Of a DNA stretch of 64,000 nucleotides, positions 49,688 through 59,089 are shown one piece after another (position 1 is the first letter of the stretch; the number at the start of each line of letters is the position of its first letter). The notes beneath the pieces were generated by a model. The model was not told the DNA's origin. It did no database searches and was given only the letters and a program-made list of their open reading frames with translations. Made by a program: the position numbers and the translations under genes. Source of the DNA: Bacillus sp. FJAT-42376. Lineage in GTDB: Bacteria > Bacillota > Bacilli > Bacillales > Bacillaceae. The stretch lies in contig NZ_CP033906.1 in assembly GCF_003816055.1 (NCBI RefSeq), positions 3,720,001-3,784,000 of the forward strand, given 5' to 3'.

Positions 49688-49850
49688 AGCTCTTTTAGAG
49701 TTGTTCCGTTGCAGGCGCCCGCTTATCCTGCGGCGGGTTGTGAGCCTGCCATCCGCTTTGCGACTGCAGGGTCTAATCTGTACGCTCTAAGCAGGAGCCT
49801 CGCATTCTGCTCCAAGCAACAGGTATTAAAAAGCACCACCATGCATCAAC
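49688..49850 (+). repeat. Dispersed GC-rich intergenic repeat, plus copy
   Basis: GTTGCAGGCGCCCGCTTATC, TGAGCCTGCCATCCGCTTTG and AGCAGGAGCCTCGCATTCTG align in order with the copy at 55.3 kb. The 430-bp gap between yuxL and thrB holds this repeat, a decayed tail (to about 49950) and the thrB terminator; no gene was seen. Confidence 0.7.
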
Positions 49851-49971
49851 TAGCCTTTTAATTTGGTGTTTTGCGCACGTGCAAAGGATACTCCCATCCT
49901 CTCCTTCTTCCCGCTTCTTCCGCCTAAGTGTCGTCCTTCCGGTTCAATCAGCTTGACTTGAAATTCAAACA

Positions 49972-50008
49972 AAAACAGGGAAACGCTTAGTATGCGTCTC
50001 CCTGTTTG
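49972..50008 (-). terminator. thrB operon terminator of the GAAACGC type
   Basis: CAGGGAAACGC-TTAGTAT-GCGTCTCCCTG stem; the minus strand runs into TTTTTGTTTG. Confidence 0.75.
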
Positions 50009-50044
50009 AAATAAATAAGCCTTTTCAGATCGTCCCTTTTCCCA

Positions 50045-50974
50045 TCATATACTCCCGGAATGATTATAGCTGGAAAACCGTTCGACTGTGCTGCCCTCGG
50101 CCGGAACATATAAAAGGTCAACTTGACAAGCTGTAAATTGGATACGGAGCCGTTCAGCAATCCTTGATCCGTCCCCTTGTTTTGCAAAACAGATAACAGC
50201 AGGGCCTGCTCCGCTCAGGGCTGTGCCGTATGCTCCGGCTTCCCTTGCAGCAGCTGCAACAAGTTCTAATTCTGGAGTCAGCGCGCCCCTATAAGGCTGG
50301 TGAAGGAGATCTTTCTCCATCATCTGTCCCGCCAGCGGCCAATTTGCTGTCATGAGGGCCGCAACTAGCATATTCCCAACAGCCCCTGCTTCTACGGCTG
50401 TTTTAAATGGCAATAACCCCGGCAGTACCTCTCTTGCATCCTTCGTAAAGATTTTATAAGAAGGGATGACGACTACCGGTTCCAATTTAAAATCAGGAAC
50501 GCGGACAATATGGGTTTCATCTTTTTGATGGAGTCCAATAACCAGTCCCCCGTATACAGAGGCTCCAGCATTGTCAGGATGATCCTCTTCAAGACTCGCA
50601 AGCCTCGCCTTTTCCATCAATGTAAGAGAGAGGCCGCCTAATGCATCTGCAAGCTCCACTCCTGCCACAATAGCAGCAGCACTGCTCCCAAGTCCTCTTG
50701 CAACAGGAATGTCACTCCACACTTTTACATGACAGGGCGGAAGAACTGCGCCATATTTTGAAGCTGTCCGCACGGCAACCTGATAAATCAGATTCTCTTT
50801 TCCCTCCGGCAAACCGGCTGTCTCAGGACTTTCGGATTCAAAAAACCAGAAGTCTGACGGAGAAACAGTTAGAATAAGATACCGGCTGAGCGCCATGCCG
50901 ATGGAGTCAAAACCCGGTCCAAGATTGGCCGTGCTGCCCGGAACTTTTATCTTCAGCATCTCCCCCTCTTTCAT
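50045..50974 (-). CDS. thrB: Homoserine kinase
   Basis: This 309-residue GHMP kinase has the ATP-binding motif [18 protein letters not shown], an N-terminal [19 protein letters not shown] and [18 protein letters not shown] near the C-terminus. It phosphorylates homoserine for threonine synthesis. Its ATG overlaps the thrC stop by four bases. A second ATG five codons in (MLKIKVPGS) is an alternative, but its ribosome-binding sequence lies too close. Confidence 0.95.
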   Translation of the reverse strand: MKEGEMLKIKVPGSTANLGPGFDSIGMALSRYLILTVSPSDFWFFESESPETAGLPEGKENLIYQVAVRTASKYGAVLPPCHVKVWSDIPVARGLGSSAAAIVAGVELADALGGLSLTLMEKARLASLEEDHPDNAGASVYGGLVIGLHQKDETHIVRVPDFKLEPVVVIPSYKIFTKDAREVLPGLLPFKTAVEAGAVGNMLVAALMTANWPLAGQMMEKDLLHQPYRGALTPELELVAAAAREAGAYGTALSGAGPAVICFAKQGDGSRIAERLRIQFTACQVDLLYVPAEGSTVERFSSYNHSGSI

Positions 50975-52032
50975 ACCGGATGTACTCCTTCAAGACGCTC
51001 TAAAATGCTCATTTCATCGTTTGGCAGAAGGATTGGTTTCAATTCATTATAGTCAATGGCTGTATTCGGATCTTTGAGTCCATTTCCTGTCAGGACAGAA
51101 ACGATTCGGATCCCTCCCGGAAGGTCCCCGTTCCGCAGCTGTTTAATGACTCCGGCAATGGAAGCGCAAGAGGCAGGCTCTGCAAAAATCCCTTCTTTTC
51201 GGGCAATCAGCTTATAAGCCTCAATAATTTCGTCATCGGTTACCTCATCTATTTTTCCGCCTGACTGCTTTGCAGCCTTAACAGCCAGTTCCCAGCTTGC
51301 CGGATTCCCGATTCGAATGGCTGTCGCAATGGTTTCGGGCTGATGAATAATCTGATTGCGCACGATAGCCGCTGACCCTTCCGCCTCAAATCCTCTCATT
51401 TGCGGCAATCCGGTTTGTTTTGCCTCGTGGTACTCGGTGAACCCTTTCCAATAGGCGGAGATATTGCCGGCATTGCCTACCGGAATCGATAATACATCCG
51501 GTGCGCTTCCAAGTGCATCACACACTTCAAAAGCAGCTGTCTTCTGGCCCTCCAGCCTGTAAGGGTTCACAGAGTTTACTAACGTAATAGGGAGCTTCGC
51601 ACATACACTCCGCACCATTCTGAGCGCATCGTCAAAATTGCCGGCAATGGAGTATATTTCTGCTCCATACATGACTGCCTGCGCAAGTTTGCCAAATGCA
51701 ATCTTCCCGTCAGGAATGACAACGATGCATTTCATTCCCGCTCTTGCCGCATAAGCAGCAGCCGCTGCGGATGTATTTCCTGTGGACGCACACATGATCA
51801 CACGGCTTCCTTCTTCTTTCGCTTTCGCTGCAGCCATCACCATTCCCCGGTCTTTAAATGAGCCTGTCGGATTCGTTCCCTCCGTCTTCACATACCAGTC
51901 AACTCCAAACTCTTCGGACAGATTAGACAGGCGGATAAGCGGCGTGTTCCCCTCATTTAGGGAAAGAAAAGGTGTACGGTCATTAATCGGCAGGTACTCC
52001 TTATATTCCTTCAGCAGTCCGCCCCAGCTCAT
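50971..52032 (-). CDS. thrC: Threonine synthase
   Basis: This 353-residue PLP enzyme has the lysine in [19 protein letters not shown], the [19 protein letters not shown] phosphate-binding loop, and [15 protein letters not shown]. It converts O-phosphohomoserine to threonine. Start and stop each overlap the neighbouring genes by four bases, giving tight translational coupling in hom-thrC-thrB. Confidence 0.96.
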   Translation of the reverse strand: MSWGGLLKEYKEYLPINDRTPFLSLNEGNTPLIRLSNLSEEFGVDWYVKTEGTNPTGSFKDRGMVMAAAKAKEEGSRVIMCASTGNTSAAAAAYAARAGMKCIVVIPDGKIAFGKLAQAVMYGAEIYSIAGNFDDALRMVRSVCAKLPITLVNSVNPYRLEGQKTAAFEVCDALGSAPDVLSIPVGNAGNISAYWKGFTEYHEAKQTGLPQMRGFEAEGSAAIVRNQIIHQPETIATAIRIGNPASWELAVKAAKQSGGKIDEVTDDEIIEAYKLIARKEGIFAEPASCASIAGVIKQLRNGDLPGGIRIVSVLTGNGLKDPNTAIDYNELKPILLPNDEMSILERLEGVHPV

Positions 52033-53327
52033 GCTCCGCCATTCCCTTCGACCCTGTATGTGCTTTTCACTTCGGAAACCACTTCCATGTGATCCAGCCT
52101 GTTCATAATTTCAGCAAAATCCTTTTGGGATGCGTGGTGTGTTACAATGACAATTTCCGCAAGTTCACTATTTTTAAGGGGCAGCTGGAGAATTTTCTCG
52201 AAGCTGACTCCGCGTTCTGAGAAAAGCCCTGTAATTTTTGCCAGCGCTCCTACCTGATCTTTCACATGGATACGGAGAAAATGCTGGGCAAAAATCTCCT
52301 CATCCAGCTTCAATTGTTTCTCGTATTGGGGGGCAACGGCACTTCGTCCGTTCACGCCAAGCCTCATATTTTTCATTACCCCAACTAAATCTGACACCAC
52401 CGCAGTTGCTGTAGGCAAACTTCCTGCACCGGGACCGTAAAACATCGTTTCTCCCACCGCTTCTCCATATACATACACAGCGTTGTATTCATCGTTTACA
52501 GCAGCCAGGGGATGATGGTCAGGAAGCAGGGTCGGCTCGACGCTCACTTCAATTTTATTGTTGTGCCTGTGGGCAATTCCGATAAGCTTCATTGTATAGC
52601 CGAGCCTTTTGCTGTAATTGATGTCATCGTCTGAAATCGCTGAAATTCCCCGTACTTGAACATCTTTTAAGTCCACATTCATGGAAAAACCAAGGCGGGC
52701 GAGGATTGCCATTTTCCTTGCTGCATCCAGTCCTTCAACATCCGCAGTCGGGTCAGATTCAGCGTATCCCAAATCCTGCGCTTCTTTCAGCACTTCAGCA
52801 TACGGACTGCCGTATTTGCTCATTTTCGTTAAAATAAAGTTCGTTGTTCCATTCACAATTCCCATCATTTTAGTAATCCGGTCAGAAGCTAGTCCATCTA
52901 CAAGACTTCTGAGAATCGGGATACCGCCGGCTACACTTGCCTCATAAAATAAATCACAGCCATTTTTGGTTGCAGCCGCAAGCAGTTCAGAACCATATAA
53001 AGCCATTAAATCTTTATTGGCAGTCACAATCTGTTTCTTTTCGTTTAAAGCAGCAAGTAAGTATTCTTTAGTCTGTTCAATTCCGCCCATCACTTCTATT
53101 AATACATCCACCTCTTGATCATGGATCACTTCATAAGGATCTGTTGTCAGCAGGGATGAATCCACATCAATCATCCGCTGTTTATCTTTTTCGCGGACAA
53201 GTACTTTCCTGACTTCAACCGGACAGCCCACAAGATGGTTTAATTTGTCCTGGTGCTCGCGGATGATTTTTACGACCCCGCTCCCTACCGTGCCTAATCC
53301 AAGCAGTCCTACCTGTATTGCTTTCAT
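52029..53327 (-). CDS. hom: Homoserine dehydrogenase
   Basis: The product is 432 residues from ATG 53327 ([19 protein letters not shown]), chosen because GGGGGAGACC lies just before it; a longer in-frame start is unsupported. It has an NAD(P) fold, [46 protein letters not shown], and a C-terminal ACT domain ([20 protein letters not shown]) for threonine feedback. First gene of the threonine operon. Confidence 0.96.
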   Translation of the reverse strand: MKAIQVGLLGLGTVGSGVVKIIREHQDKLNHLVGCPVEVRKVLVREKDKQRMIDVDSSLLTTDPYEVIHDQEVDVLIEVMGGIEQTKEYLLAALNEKKQIVTANKDLMALYGSELLAAATKNGCDLFYEASVAGGIPILRSLVDGLASDRITKMMGIVNGTTNFILTKMSKYGSPYAEVLKEAQDLGYAESDPTADVEGLDAARKMAILARLGFSMNVDLKDVQVRGISAISDDDINYSKRLGYTMKLIGIAHRHNNKIEVSVEPTLLPDHHPLAAVNDEYNAVYVYGEAVGETMFYGPGAGSLPTATAVVSDLVGVMKNMRLGVNGRSAVAPQYEKQLKLDEEIFAQHFLRIHVKDQVGALAKITGLFSERGVSFEKILQLPLKNSELAEIVIVTHHASQKDFAEIMNRLDHMEVVSEVKSTYRVEGNGGA

Positions 53328-53351
53328 CAGTGGTCTCCCCCTTCTGCAAAC

Positions 53352-53380
53352 ACAAATGTACTCCCTAAAAATACATTTGT
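53352..53380. promoter_or_regulatory. Inverted repeat in the hom leader
   Basis: ACAAATGTA (53352-53360) and TACATTTGT (53372-53380) form nine-base arms around 11 bases, with another ACATTTG at 53394. It lies between the promoter and the hom ribosome-binding site and may bind a threonine-operon regulator. Confidence 0.5.
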
Positions 53381-53412
53381 ACTTATGTAATAGACATTTG
53401 ATATATAGTTGC

Positions 53413-53441
53413 ATTATAAATCCCGTCATATTATTTTACAA
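53413..53441 (-). promoter_or_regulatory. hom promoter
   Basis: On the minus strand TTGTAA (53441-53436), 17 bases, then TATAAT (53418-53413). A SigA-type promoter with a leader of roughly 80 bases. Confidence 0.7.
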
Positions 53442-53446
53442 GGCTG

Positions 53447-53461
53447 AATTTTCTGCTAAAT
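53447..53461. promoter_or_regulatory. CodY-like box upstream of hom
   Basis: AATTTTCTGCTAAAT matches AATTTTCWGAAAATT at 12 of 15 bases. It sits just upstream of the hom -35 element. Confidence 0.55.
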
Positions 53462-53466
53462 TATCC

Positions 53467-53480
53467 TGTAAACGCTTTCT
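53467..53480. promoter_or_regulatory. cre-like site upstream of hom
   Basis: TGTAAACGCTTTCT matches the cre consensus TGWAANCGNTNWCA at 13 of 14 bases; it is five bases from the CodY-like box. Confidence 0.6.
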
Positions 53481-53507
53481 CTTAAGAGCAGCATGGAAAC
53501 ATTCTAT

Positions 53508-53550
53508 ATTAAAAATCCCCGAATCTCATTTCAGAAACGGGGATTTACGG
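53508..53550 (-). terminator. yutH terminator
   Basis: AAATCCCCG and CGGGGATTT arms (about 53512-53546) followed by a T-rich minus-strand tract, between yutH and hom. Confidence 0.8.
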
Positions 53551-53552
53551 GA

Positions 53553-54560
53553 TTAGCCAAGCCAGTGCAAAACAGGAAGCTGTATTTTTCTTGTCCTCAT
53601 GGATAGCATGGCAGAATAAGAAGTAAGAAACTGCTCGTATTCAGCTGACCGGCTGAGAAGTTGCTGCAGTTTTTTCTCATAAAAAGGTTTTCCGGACTCA
53701 GACGATAAATAGTAATCCTCAATGCATTCAAAATAATGGATCGGGAAAAGCAAACGGCTGTAAATCAGCCGCCAGCCAAATGAAGAAATTGGGGCTGTGC
53801 GGTCATAGTCTTCGAGAAAGCTGCCGCCTTCACTTCTTAGCTGCTCTGGATTCTCAATAAATTCATACCGCAGATATTCGGCAAGATCCCTTGCAGCATG
53901 ATCAAACACCCAATCTGTCGGAAGTTTCATTGGAAATTCCTTATTCCATACTTGTGAATGAAAACGGTTATGGCATATGGTAGCTGAATCAGACGCAAGC
54001 GGCTCATCATCGAGTTCCGTATCCACCAGATACTGAATCCCATTTTCCGCCATCCCCAGATAATAAGGAAAGGATTCAATAAACAGTTTCTCGAAATGAT
54101 CCAGCGGGTGCGCCTGCACTTTCCCTCTCCAGAACGCCTCCAGCTGATCGAGCCTTCTTTCCCAGAGATTTTTCCATTCCCCAATCCGCTTTGTTTTGTC
54201 TGCCTGGTATGGATAGCTTCGGGCACGCTGATGGAACTGTGCTAATTCTCTGCCGGGTGATTGGCTTCTGGACATGAGTTTATCAGGGCATTTAAGAATC
54301 GCGTATCTTCTCCCGTCTTTTTCTGCCGATAAGGCCCCCTGCAGACTCGGCCAGAAGGAGGCTACGTATGGTTCTCTTTTTTCCTGTAAATACTGACTCA
54401 TATAATAGAGCTCATACAGCTCCTGTTCGTCCATATGCTGCACAGGGACAATGATGCCAAGCGTGCTTTGCACACGAAAGGCGTCGCGGTTTCCTGCTTT
54501 AAACGTTCCGGGTACATGGATACCGAATTGTTCTTTTAAAAAATCTTTCAGCGGAATCAT
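53553..54560 (-). CDS. yutH: Spore coat-associated protein YutH (CotS family)
   Basis: The 335-residue protein has the kinase-like CotS/YutH layout: VSPG-type ELYELYYMSQYLQEKREPYV start, GRELAQFHQRARSYPYQ, ATICHNRFHSQVWN in place of the kinase catalytic loop, and WVFDHAARDLAEYLRYEF. Family members attach to the spore coat; catalytic residues are only partly kept. It precedes hom on the same strand, with a terminator between them. Confidence 0.85.
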   Translation of the reverse strand: MIPLKDFLKEQFGIHVPGTFKAGNRDAFRVQSTLGIIVPVQHMDEQELYELYYMSQYLQEKREPYVASFWPSLQGALSAEKDGRRYAILKCPDKLMSRSQSPGRELAQFHQRARSYPYQADKTKRIGEWKNLWERRLDQLEAFWRGKVQAHPLDHFEKLFIESFPYYLGMAENGIQYLVDTELDDEPLASDSATICHNRFHSQVWNKEFPMKLPTDWVFDHAARDLAEYLRYEFIENPEQLRSEGGSFLEDYDRTAPISSFGWRLIYSRLLFPIHYFECIEDYYLSSESGKPFYEKKLQQLLSRSAEYEQFLTSYSAMLSMRTRKIQLPVLHWLG

Positions 54561-54735
54561 CTCCGTTTCAGGCAGTCTTTACCCTATCCTAATCCCGGGT
54601 CCTCCTGAATATGCTATTTTTAGCACTGAATGCTTACACCAATTTTCCGGGATTGTATAAAATAAGAATAAAACAAGGTGCCTTTTTAAGGCCCGGCTTC
54701 TGGAATAATCGAAAGATCCTAAACAAGATAGGAAG

Positions 54736-55239
54736 ATGCGGATGGAGAAGCGGAGTATGAATGCTGTTGAAAAAAAAGCCAGACAGAAATTAAAAGACCG
54801 TGGTGTTAAAATAGAAGATATTGCAGAGCTCGTTTATTATTTGCAAAAAAAGTATCATCCTGATTTGCAAATGGCGGATTGTACGGCCAATGTAGAAAGA
54901 GTCCTTGCCAAAAGGGAAGTGCAGAATGCCCTCCTCACAGGAATTCAGCTGGATGAACTGGCCGAAAAGAAAATGCTGGAGGAGCCTTTGCAGGGCATCA
55001 TTGAAACAGATGAGGGTTTATACGGTGTCGATGAAATTATGGCCTTTTCAATCGTAAATATATATGGTTCCATCGGATTTACAAACTATGGGTATATCGA
55101 TAAAGAAAAACCGGGGATTTTAGCTTTTTTAAACGATAAATCCACTGGCATGTGCCATACGTTTCTCGATGATATCGTTGGCGCAATAGCGGCGGCAGCT
55201 TCCAGCAGACTTGCGCACCGTGCTGCCCATACAGAATAA
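54736..55239 (+). CDS. yutG: PgpA-family protein YutG
   Basis: The 167-residue phosphatidylglycerophosphatase A-like protein contains YGVDEIMAFSIVNIYGSIGF, DKSTGMCHTFLDDIVGAIAA (DD metal site) and a basic N-terminal helical part. PgpA dephosphorylates phosphatidylglycerol phosphate; this cytoplasmic group has an N-terminal extension in place of membrane helices. The start is uncertain; ATG 54757 (MNAVEKKARQ) also has GGAG at a good distance. Confidence 0.85.
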   Translation: MRMEKRSMNAVEKKARQKLKDRGVKIEDIAELVYYLQKKYHPDLQMADCTANVERVLAKREVQNALLTGIQLDELAEKKMLEEPLQGIIETDEGLYGVDEIMAFSIVNIYGSIGFTNYGYIDKEKPGILAFLNDKSTGMCHTFLDDIVGAIAAAASSRLAHRAAHTE

Positions 55240-55312
55240 TGCGGCTGTCACCGGATCCTGATTAGAGATAATCATGAAAATAGAAGATGTTGGGGCAAAA
55301 GGTTTCTGGCTA

Positions 55313-55500
55313 ATAAAAACGTTCAGTTAAACTTGGCTATTGGTTTCCATTGCAGGCGCTCGCTTTCCGCGGGGCGGGCGGTGAGCTTCCTCGCCGCTTT
55401 GCGCCTGCCGGGTCTCACCTGTCCCGCTGCTCCCGCAGGAGTCTCACGCCTTCCGCTTCAATCAACAAGGTTTAAAAAATCAACAACATGCTTTAATTGA
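55313..55500 (+). repeat. Dispersed GC-rich intergenic repeat, best copy
   Basis: This copy starts GTTAAACTTGGCTATTGG, holds GCAGGCGCTCGCTTTCCGCG, TCACCTGTCCCGCTGCTCCC and GCCTTCCGCTTCAATCAAC, and ends AATCAACAACATGCTTTAA. It lies in the 510-bp gap between yutG and yutF and is followed by a long-armed terminator. Confidence 0.85.
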
Positions 55501-55502
55501 GC

Positions 55503-55568
55503 GAATAAAAAAAACCGAACGATTATTTGAAACTCTGATATAGAGCTTCCTAATAGTTCGGTTTTATT
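55503..55568 (+). terminator. Long hairpin after yutG
   Basis: AAAACCGAAC and GTTCGGTTTT arms flank about 40 bases that include a smaller stem; T tract follows on plus. Confidence 0.55.
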
Positions 55569-55622
55569 GTTTTTCATTCTTTTTTCAAAGGAAATATTCG
55601 GCTTAAGGACAACAATTTAATT

Positions 55623-55727
55623 ATGTCCCATCCTCTTTTTGTAAACATCGGTTCGTTTTACAGAATGGGTCAGCCTGATGGGAGCGGAAGCCAACATGAA
55701 CAAAAAGAAAAAAAGGAAAAGCGTTAG
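55623..55727 (+). CDS. Possible 34-aa basic/acidic microprotein
   Basis: ATG 55623 opens MSHPLFVNIGSFYRMGQPDG and a charged tail ending EKKEKR. AAGG lies 14 bases upstream, which is far. No family is recognised; it could be chance. Confidence 0.3.
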   Translation: MSHPLFVNIGSFYRMGQPDGSGSQHEQKEKKEKR

Positions 55728-55748
55728 GTTAACAGCCCCTGTATTCCC

Positions 55749-56519
55749 TTAAATATTTTCAAACCAATCCTCTAAAGAGTGCACAGCATAAGTTGGCTGA
55801 ATTTCTACCTTTTCAAGATGCTCTTTAAGCGTCACTCCAGTATGAACAATAAGCGTGTCCATTCCTGTTCTGATCCCTGCCATAATGTCCGTAGCATAGT
55901 TATCACCCACCATCAGTACGTCCGATTTAGGGATTCCGAGAACTTCAAGGGCCTGTTCCATAATGATTGGCTCTGGTTTCCCTATAAACACTGGTTCCAC
56001 TTGCGTTGAGACGGTAATGACCGAGGTAAGAGACCCGTTTCCCGGAAGAAGTCCCCGTTCGGTTGGGATGGCAATGTCTCCATTCGTTGAAATGAATGCT
56101 GCCCCATTTCTGACAGCCAGGCATGCTCCCGATAGCTTTTCATATGTAATCCCGCGATCGATTCCCACAACGACAAAATCGGCCGTTTCTCCGCCTTCGG
56201 TAAACCCTTTTTCTTCAAGTGCCTGCCGTATGCCCTCTTCTCCAATGACGAAGACAGATCCGCCCGGCTTTTTACCGTGCATATAATTAGCCGTTGCCTG
56301 GGAGGTTGTAAAAACCTGGGACGGACTGGCCGCAATATCAAACGCATTCAGCTTTTCAGCCACTTTTTCCGGTGTGGCGGAGGAGTTGTTTGTCACGAAT
56401 AAATAAGGAATTCCCTTTTCATTTAAAAGCCTGACAAAATCGCCTGCTTCTTCAATTTTCTCTGTACCCTTATACATCGTACCATCTAGATCAATTAAGT
56501 AGCCTTTATAGGATTTCAA
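55749..56519 (-). CDS. yutF: HAD-IIA phosphatase YutF (TIGR01457-type)
   Basis: This 256-residue haloacid-dehalogenase phosphatase of the NagD-like group has DLDGTMYKGTEK (nucleophile), FVTNNSSATPEK, STNGDIAIPTERGLLPGNGS and DVLMVGDNYATDIMAGI. It probably dephosphorylates small sugar or nucleotide phosphates. It follows yutE by 22 bp and forms an operon with yutE and the EAL gene upstream. Confidence 0.9.
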   Translation of the reverse strand: MKSYKGYLIDLDGTMYKGTEKIEEAGDFVRLLNEKGIPYLFVTNNSSATPEKVAEKLNAFDIAASPSQVFTTSQATANYMHGKKPGGSVFVIGEEGIRQALEEKGFTEGGETADFVVVGIDRGITYEKLSGACLAVRNGAAFISTNGDIAIPTERGLLPGNGSLTSVITVSTQVEPVFIGKPEPIIMEQALEVLGIPKSDVLMVGDNYATDIMAGIRTGMDTLIVHTGVTLKEHLEKVEIQPTYAVHSLEDWFENI

Positions 56520-56541
56520 AGCTCATTCCTCCTGCTGAACA

Positions 56542-56979
56542 TTAATTTTTAAAAGCTGACACAGGACCTAATTCATCAGAAAGATAGGTTCTAACTTTTG
56601 GAGGAAATGCCTTCAGCACCTCAAAATGCGTGTTCATTAAGATTTCAAGCTGCTTTGTATCAGCAGATATATACTCCTGGATTAAAGACTTCCGGAAAAA
56701 GACAAGTTCTTTTAAACCGGCTTCATCTTCTTTCTCAATTACTTTTTCATCCAGTAAAATGTCGATAATGTCTTCGTAGCTTCCCGGGTCCCTCATGATA
56801 AAACCATCAATCAGTGCATTGCCTGTATCAAGAATGCATTCCATTATTAAATGGCCAAGTCTTTGGAGAGCAAGCTTCTCCATTTTTGTTTCAAAAGAAT
56901 TGGTTTCAGAAAAAAAGCCCAGGAGTTCATCCATTAATTTCAGTGTTTCTTCTATTTTTTCCCGGTCCACAAAATACAT
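56542..56979 (-). CDS. yutE: HepT-like DUF86 protein YutE
   Basis: The 145-residue HEPN-fold protein resembles the HepT toxin family but stands alone without an MNT antitoxin gene. The RNase motif R-x4-6-H is replaced in FFRKSLIQEYI: the usual histidine is a glutamine. So ribonuclease activity is doubtful. It sits between the EAL gene and yutF, as an operon member. Confidence 0.82.
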   Translation of the reverse strand: MYFVDREKIEETLKLMDELLGFFSETNSFETKMEKLALQRLGHLIMECILDTGNALIDGFIMRDPGSYEDIIDILLDEKVIEKEDEAGLKELVFFRKSLIQEYISADTKQLEILMNTHFEVLKAFPPKVRTYLSDELGPVSAFKN

Positions 56980-56994
56980 GCAGTCATCCCCTTT

Positions 56995-58302
56995 TTAAAA
57001 AGCTACCCGTTCTTTTTGAAGCAATCCAGGCTTGGCATAAAAATACCCCTGGGCTAAGTCTACCCGATTTCTTGTCAGCACATCAGCTTCTTCTTTCTTT
57101 TCTATCCCTTCAGCCACAACGAGTGATCCCGTTTCCCTCGCAATTAGGAGAAGTCCTTTCAGCATGGACTCTTTAACCCGGTTTGTATCAATATTTTCAA
57201 TAACGGACCGGTCAATTTTGATGATATCCGGAAGAACTTCGCTAATCGTATGAAGGCTCGCATAACCTGCTCCTGTATCATCCACCGCAATGCGGATTCC
57301 GAGATCTCTTAACGCCATGATGTTGGACTTAAAGAAAGCCATTCCTTCAATGGAATCCCGCTCTGTAATCTCCAGAATGATGTTTTGCGGACTGACACCC
57401 GGATGTCTTTCGAATGCCTTTTTTACGGAAGATACAAACCGTTTGTTTCCGAGTGTAAGCGGAGTAAAATTTATATAAATGTCTTCTTTTGTTTTACTCT
57501 CTTTAACGAGAAGCATAGCTTTTTCCAAGATCAGCATTTCAAGATCATAGACCATGTTCGTCTGTCTGGCGACAGAAAAAAGCTGAAGCGGATTTTCAAG
57601 AGGCGTGCCTTCAGGGCCTCTCGTTAATATTTCCCACGCTTTCACCTCATTGGTTTCCAGCTGAATAATCGGCTGGGCGAGAAGCCGTATGTCTTGCTTT
57701 TGAATAATTTCTCTCATATTCAGCAGCGTATCAATGTACTTGGAGTGGATTCGTTTTTCAGCCATTTCCGCTGCTTGCTGCTGAGCTTTTAAGATCGCCT
57801 GGTGAGTAGAACTGTTCTCTCTTTCGACAAACATATAGCCTGACTCGCTTGTAAAATGAAGGTAAGGATATTCTGCTGACAGAAAGCTTTGAAGCTTTTT
57901 AATAAAATAAGCGATGAATTGCTCAATATGGGGCACGCTTTGTCTGTTCTCATCAATTTTCAAGAAAACGGTCAAGCCTTTATTATTATAATCATGCACA
58001 ACAAGTATATCATTCTGAAAGTCAGACGTCTCCAGTATGAATTTTGCCTCTTTCTTAAAGTTCAGGCAAAATTCTTTTTCCTGGGATGCTTCAAGCTGAT
58101 TCATCAGTTCCTTCATATTGGTAAACTGAATGACAATTCCGGCTACCTTTTTCCCTTCCGATACAGCGCGATAGACCCCTTCAAGAAGAGGGTTTCTTAA
58201 GATAAATTGAGGAGGGAAGTATTTTAAATACGTATATGGAAGCAAAATTTTGCTCCACTTCATAATACGCTTAGCATTTATAGTACAAAATTCACAGAAC
58301 AT
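56995..58302 (-). CDS. EAL-domain c-di-GMP phosphodiesterase
   Basis: The 435-residue protein has a degenerate GGDEF-like N-terminal half (residues 1-185, without the active-site GGDEF) and a complete EAL domain: EILTRG, INFTPLTL, LEITER, VDDTGAGYASLHTI, IIKIDRS, VAEGIEKKEE and AQGYFYAKP. All catalytic residues are kept, so it probably hydrolyses cyclic di-GMP. It has no membrane helix. First gene of an operon with yutE and yutF. Confidence 0.88.
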   Translation of the reverse strand: MFCEFCTINAKRIMKWSKILLPYTYLKYFPPQFILRNPLLEGVYRAVSEGKKVAGIVIQFTNMKELMNQLEASQEKEFCLNFKKEAKFILETSDFQNDILVVHDYNNKGLTVFLKIDENRQSVPHIEQFIAYFIKKLQSFLSAEYPYLHFTSESGYMFVERENSSTHQAILKAQQQAAEMAEKRIHSKYIDTLLNMREIIQKQDIRLLAQPIIQLETNEVKAWEILTRGPEGTPLENPLQLFSVARQTNMVYDLEMLILEKAMLLVKESKTKEDIYINFTPLTLGNKRFVSSVKKAFERHPGVSPQNIILEITERDSIEGMAFFKSNIMALRDLGIRIAVDDTGAGYASLHTISEVLPDIIKIDRSVIENIDTNRVKESMLKGLLLIARETGSLVVAEGIEKKEEADVLTRNRVDLAQGYFYAKPGLLQKERVAF

Positions 58303-58458
58303 CGTCTCAACCCTTCTGGTTTCGCACCTCTATATAATCCTATTTTACCATATAGAAAGGAAAATCGAGTTTTTGATTAAGGTTTTTATGCTTTTATCAA
58401 GAAAATTCTTCTTATTTGGTATAATTTTACGAAAAGACACGGCTAAGGAGAGGAAATA

Positions 58459-58722
58459 ATGGAGCGATTCTATTTATATGATGAAGTGGATCAAACGAAA
58501 ACGAGGTTTGTAAGCTTTACAGGAGAGCATCAGCGCTTTGATCTGGCTTTGCTTCACACAAACCGGTACTTCGGGAAAGTGATCGTGCTGAATCTTCAGA
58601 GCAGCAGGTTTGCCATCATTGGAGAAGACGATCTCAATGAACCAGGCTATCTCGAACATGCTTTCCAGCTCTCAGAGGAAGAAGCGGCAGAGCTTAGAGA
58701 ATTTCTGTACGAAACCGTTTAA
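58459..58722 (+). CDS. DUF3055 family protein
   Basis: The 87-residue protein matches the DUF3055 family: RFYLYDEVDQTKTRFVSFTG, QRFDLALLHTNRYFGKVIVL, FAIIGEDDLNEPGYLEHAFQ. A small Bacillales protein of unknown function. AAGGAGAGGAAATA precedes the ATG. Confidence 0.85.
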   Translation: MERFYLYDEVDQTKTRFVSFTGEHQRFDLALLHTNRYFGKVIVLNLQSSRFAIIGEDDLNEPGYLEHAFQLSEEEAAELREFLYETV

Positions 58723-58784
58723 TGAATGGGATAGGCACCAGCAGACCACACTAATGTAAACTGAAGATGGGCTGGTGAAACGAA

Positions 58785-59054
58785 ATGGATGACCTTCAAA
58801 ACGAAGAATACCGGGATTTTTCCAATGTAGAAGCCATGAGAAATTATGTGACACCTGAAATAACTCCTGAAGGCCCGTATGGTGCTCCGAGGGGGAAAGA
58901 TGAGCCAGTCGAGAATAAAAGCACCCCATGGACAAAAGGACAGCGTTATTACAGCGCTTTCAATTATGAAAATAAAGATCTTCATCAGGAACTGCCGCGG
59001 CGGGATCCGGGCGCCCATCCTACCCATGATGATCCTGACAGAAATGAGCAGTAA
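58785..59054 (+). CDS. DUF3905 family protein
   Basis: An 89-residue acidic, disordered-looking protein with APRGKDEPVENKSTPWTKGQ and PRRDPGAHPTHDDPDRNE, typical of DUF3905. GGTGA lies seven bases before the ATG. It lies 62 bp after the DUF3055 gene and is probably co-transcribed; function unknown, though similar small proteins occur in spores. Confidence 0.75.
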   Translation: MDDLQNEEYRDFSNVEAMRNYVTPEITPEGPYGAPRGKDEPVENKSTPWTKGQRYYSAFNYENKDLHQELPRRDPGAHPTHDDPDRNEQ

Positions 59055-59089
59055 AAAAGAGCTTTCGCAAAGATGCGAAGCTCTTTTTA
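59053..59089. terminator. Bidirectional terminator
   Basis: AAAAAGAGCTTTCGCA pairs with TGCGAAGCTCTTTTT between the convergent DUF3905 and yutD genes. Confidence 0.85.

Noticed and set aside
55696..55752. 18-codon basic frame MNKKKKRKSVRLTAPVFP
   Set aside because: Poor spacing of the ribosome-binding site and overlap with another weak frame; no independent support.
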